This document shows positions 63,976 to 64,000 of a stretch of 64,000 nt of DNA, in pieces (the first letter of the stretch is position 1; every line of letters begins with the position of its first letter). The notes below the pieces were generated by a model. It saw only the letters and a list, made by a program, of their open reading frames with translations. It was not told the DNA's origin and did no database searches. A program made the position numbers and the translations under genes. This DNA is from Burkholderia contaminans (GTDB lineage: Bacteria; Pseudomonadota; Gammaproteobacteria; Burkholderiales; Burkholderiaceae). The DNA lies in NCBI RefSeq assembly GCF_029633825.1, contig NZ_CP090642.1, forward strand, positions 62,001 through 126,000, in the 5' to 3' direction.

Positions 63976-64000
63976 TCGATTCGCGAGGGGGCACTGCCGG

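Overview
The window reads as accessory DNA from a high-GC betaproteobacterium of the Burkholderiales (Burkholderia, Paraburkholderia, Cupriavidus or a relative). The evidence is the sucCD protein sequences, Burkholderia-type porins, many LysR regulators, and the mix of aromatic catabolism genes with IS66 and IS3 debris. I see no rRNA, tRNA, CRISPR array or replication gene. Chromosome or megaplasmid cannot be decided from the sequence.

Bases 1-39,540 are a mosaic of aromatic or alicyclic ring catabolism. First comes a rightward run: dihydrodiol dehydrogenase end, nitronate monooxygenase-like protein, 2-hydroxypentadienoate hydratase family, feruloyl-CoA synthase-like ligase, acylating acetaldehyde dehydrogenase, 4-hydroxy-2-oxovalerate aldolase and an iron-sulfur flavoprotein reductase. 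Complete sucCD follow, then an IS66 scrap, a LysR gene and IS3-family debris. Module A (12.5-17.5 kb) holds an alpha/beta hydrolase, extradiol dioxygenase, GST, FAH-family hydrolase and a broken ornithine cyclodeaminase-like gene. An operon for a second dihydrodiol dehydrogenase, a two-subunit Rieske dioxygenase, a [3Fe-4S]-type ferredoxin and a reductase follows (17.7-21.9 kb). Then come a transporter, a porin tail and an XRE-LysR fusion regulator. Next are an ornithine cyclodeaminase-like / DapA-like aldolase / semialdehyde dehydrogenase run (26-29.7 kb), an SDR, and a cyclase-family hydrolase. Module B (32-35.5 kb) repeats parts of module A with one gene destroyed. Up to 40.5 kb there are decayed genes around one intact LysR gene and one outer-membrane protein. 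The probable flow is ring dihydroxylation, rearomatisation, meta cleavage, C-C hydrolysis, then pyruvate, acetyl-CoA and succinyl-CoA. The substrate is not identifiable from sequence.

Bases 40,902-54,759 hold what I regard as the most interesting system: a compact operon for an unknown small molecule. It encodes a cytochrome P450, a SAM methyltransferase, a radical SAM/SPASM protein, a TobZ/NodU-type carbamoyltransferase, an 857-residue protein fusing two unrelated PLP enzymes, an unrecognised 444-residue protein, an ICMT-like membrane methyltransferase and a SyrP-like Fe(II)/2-oxoglutarate oxygenase. It faces a leftward unit of a sigma-54 activator without sensor domain, a DHA2 exporter and a small conserved protein. 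I find no NRPS or PKS gene and no convincing precursor peptide.

Bases 54,900-56,420 hold transposition and chemoreceptor remnants. Bases 56,780-63,931 look like an amine-catabolism locus: APC permease, LuxR-type regulator, porin, and a leftward operon of FAD amine oxidase, cupin and phenylacetaldehyde-dehydrogenase-like enzyme. Nearly identical 20-base palindromes lie before the permease and the porin and probably mark a shared operator.
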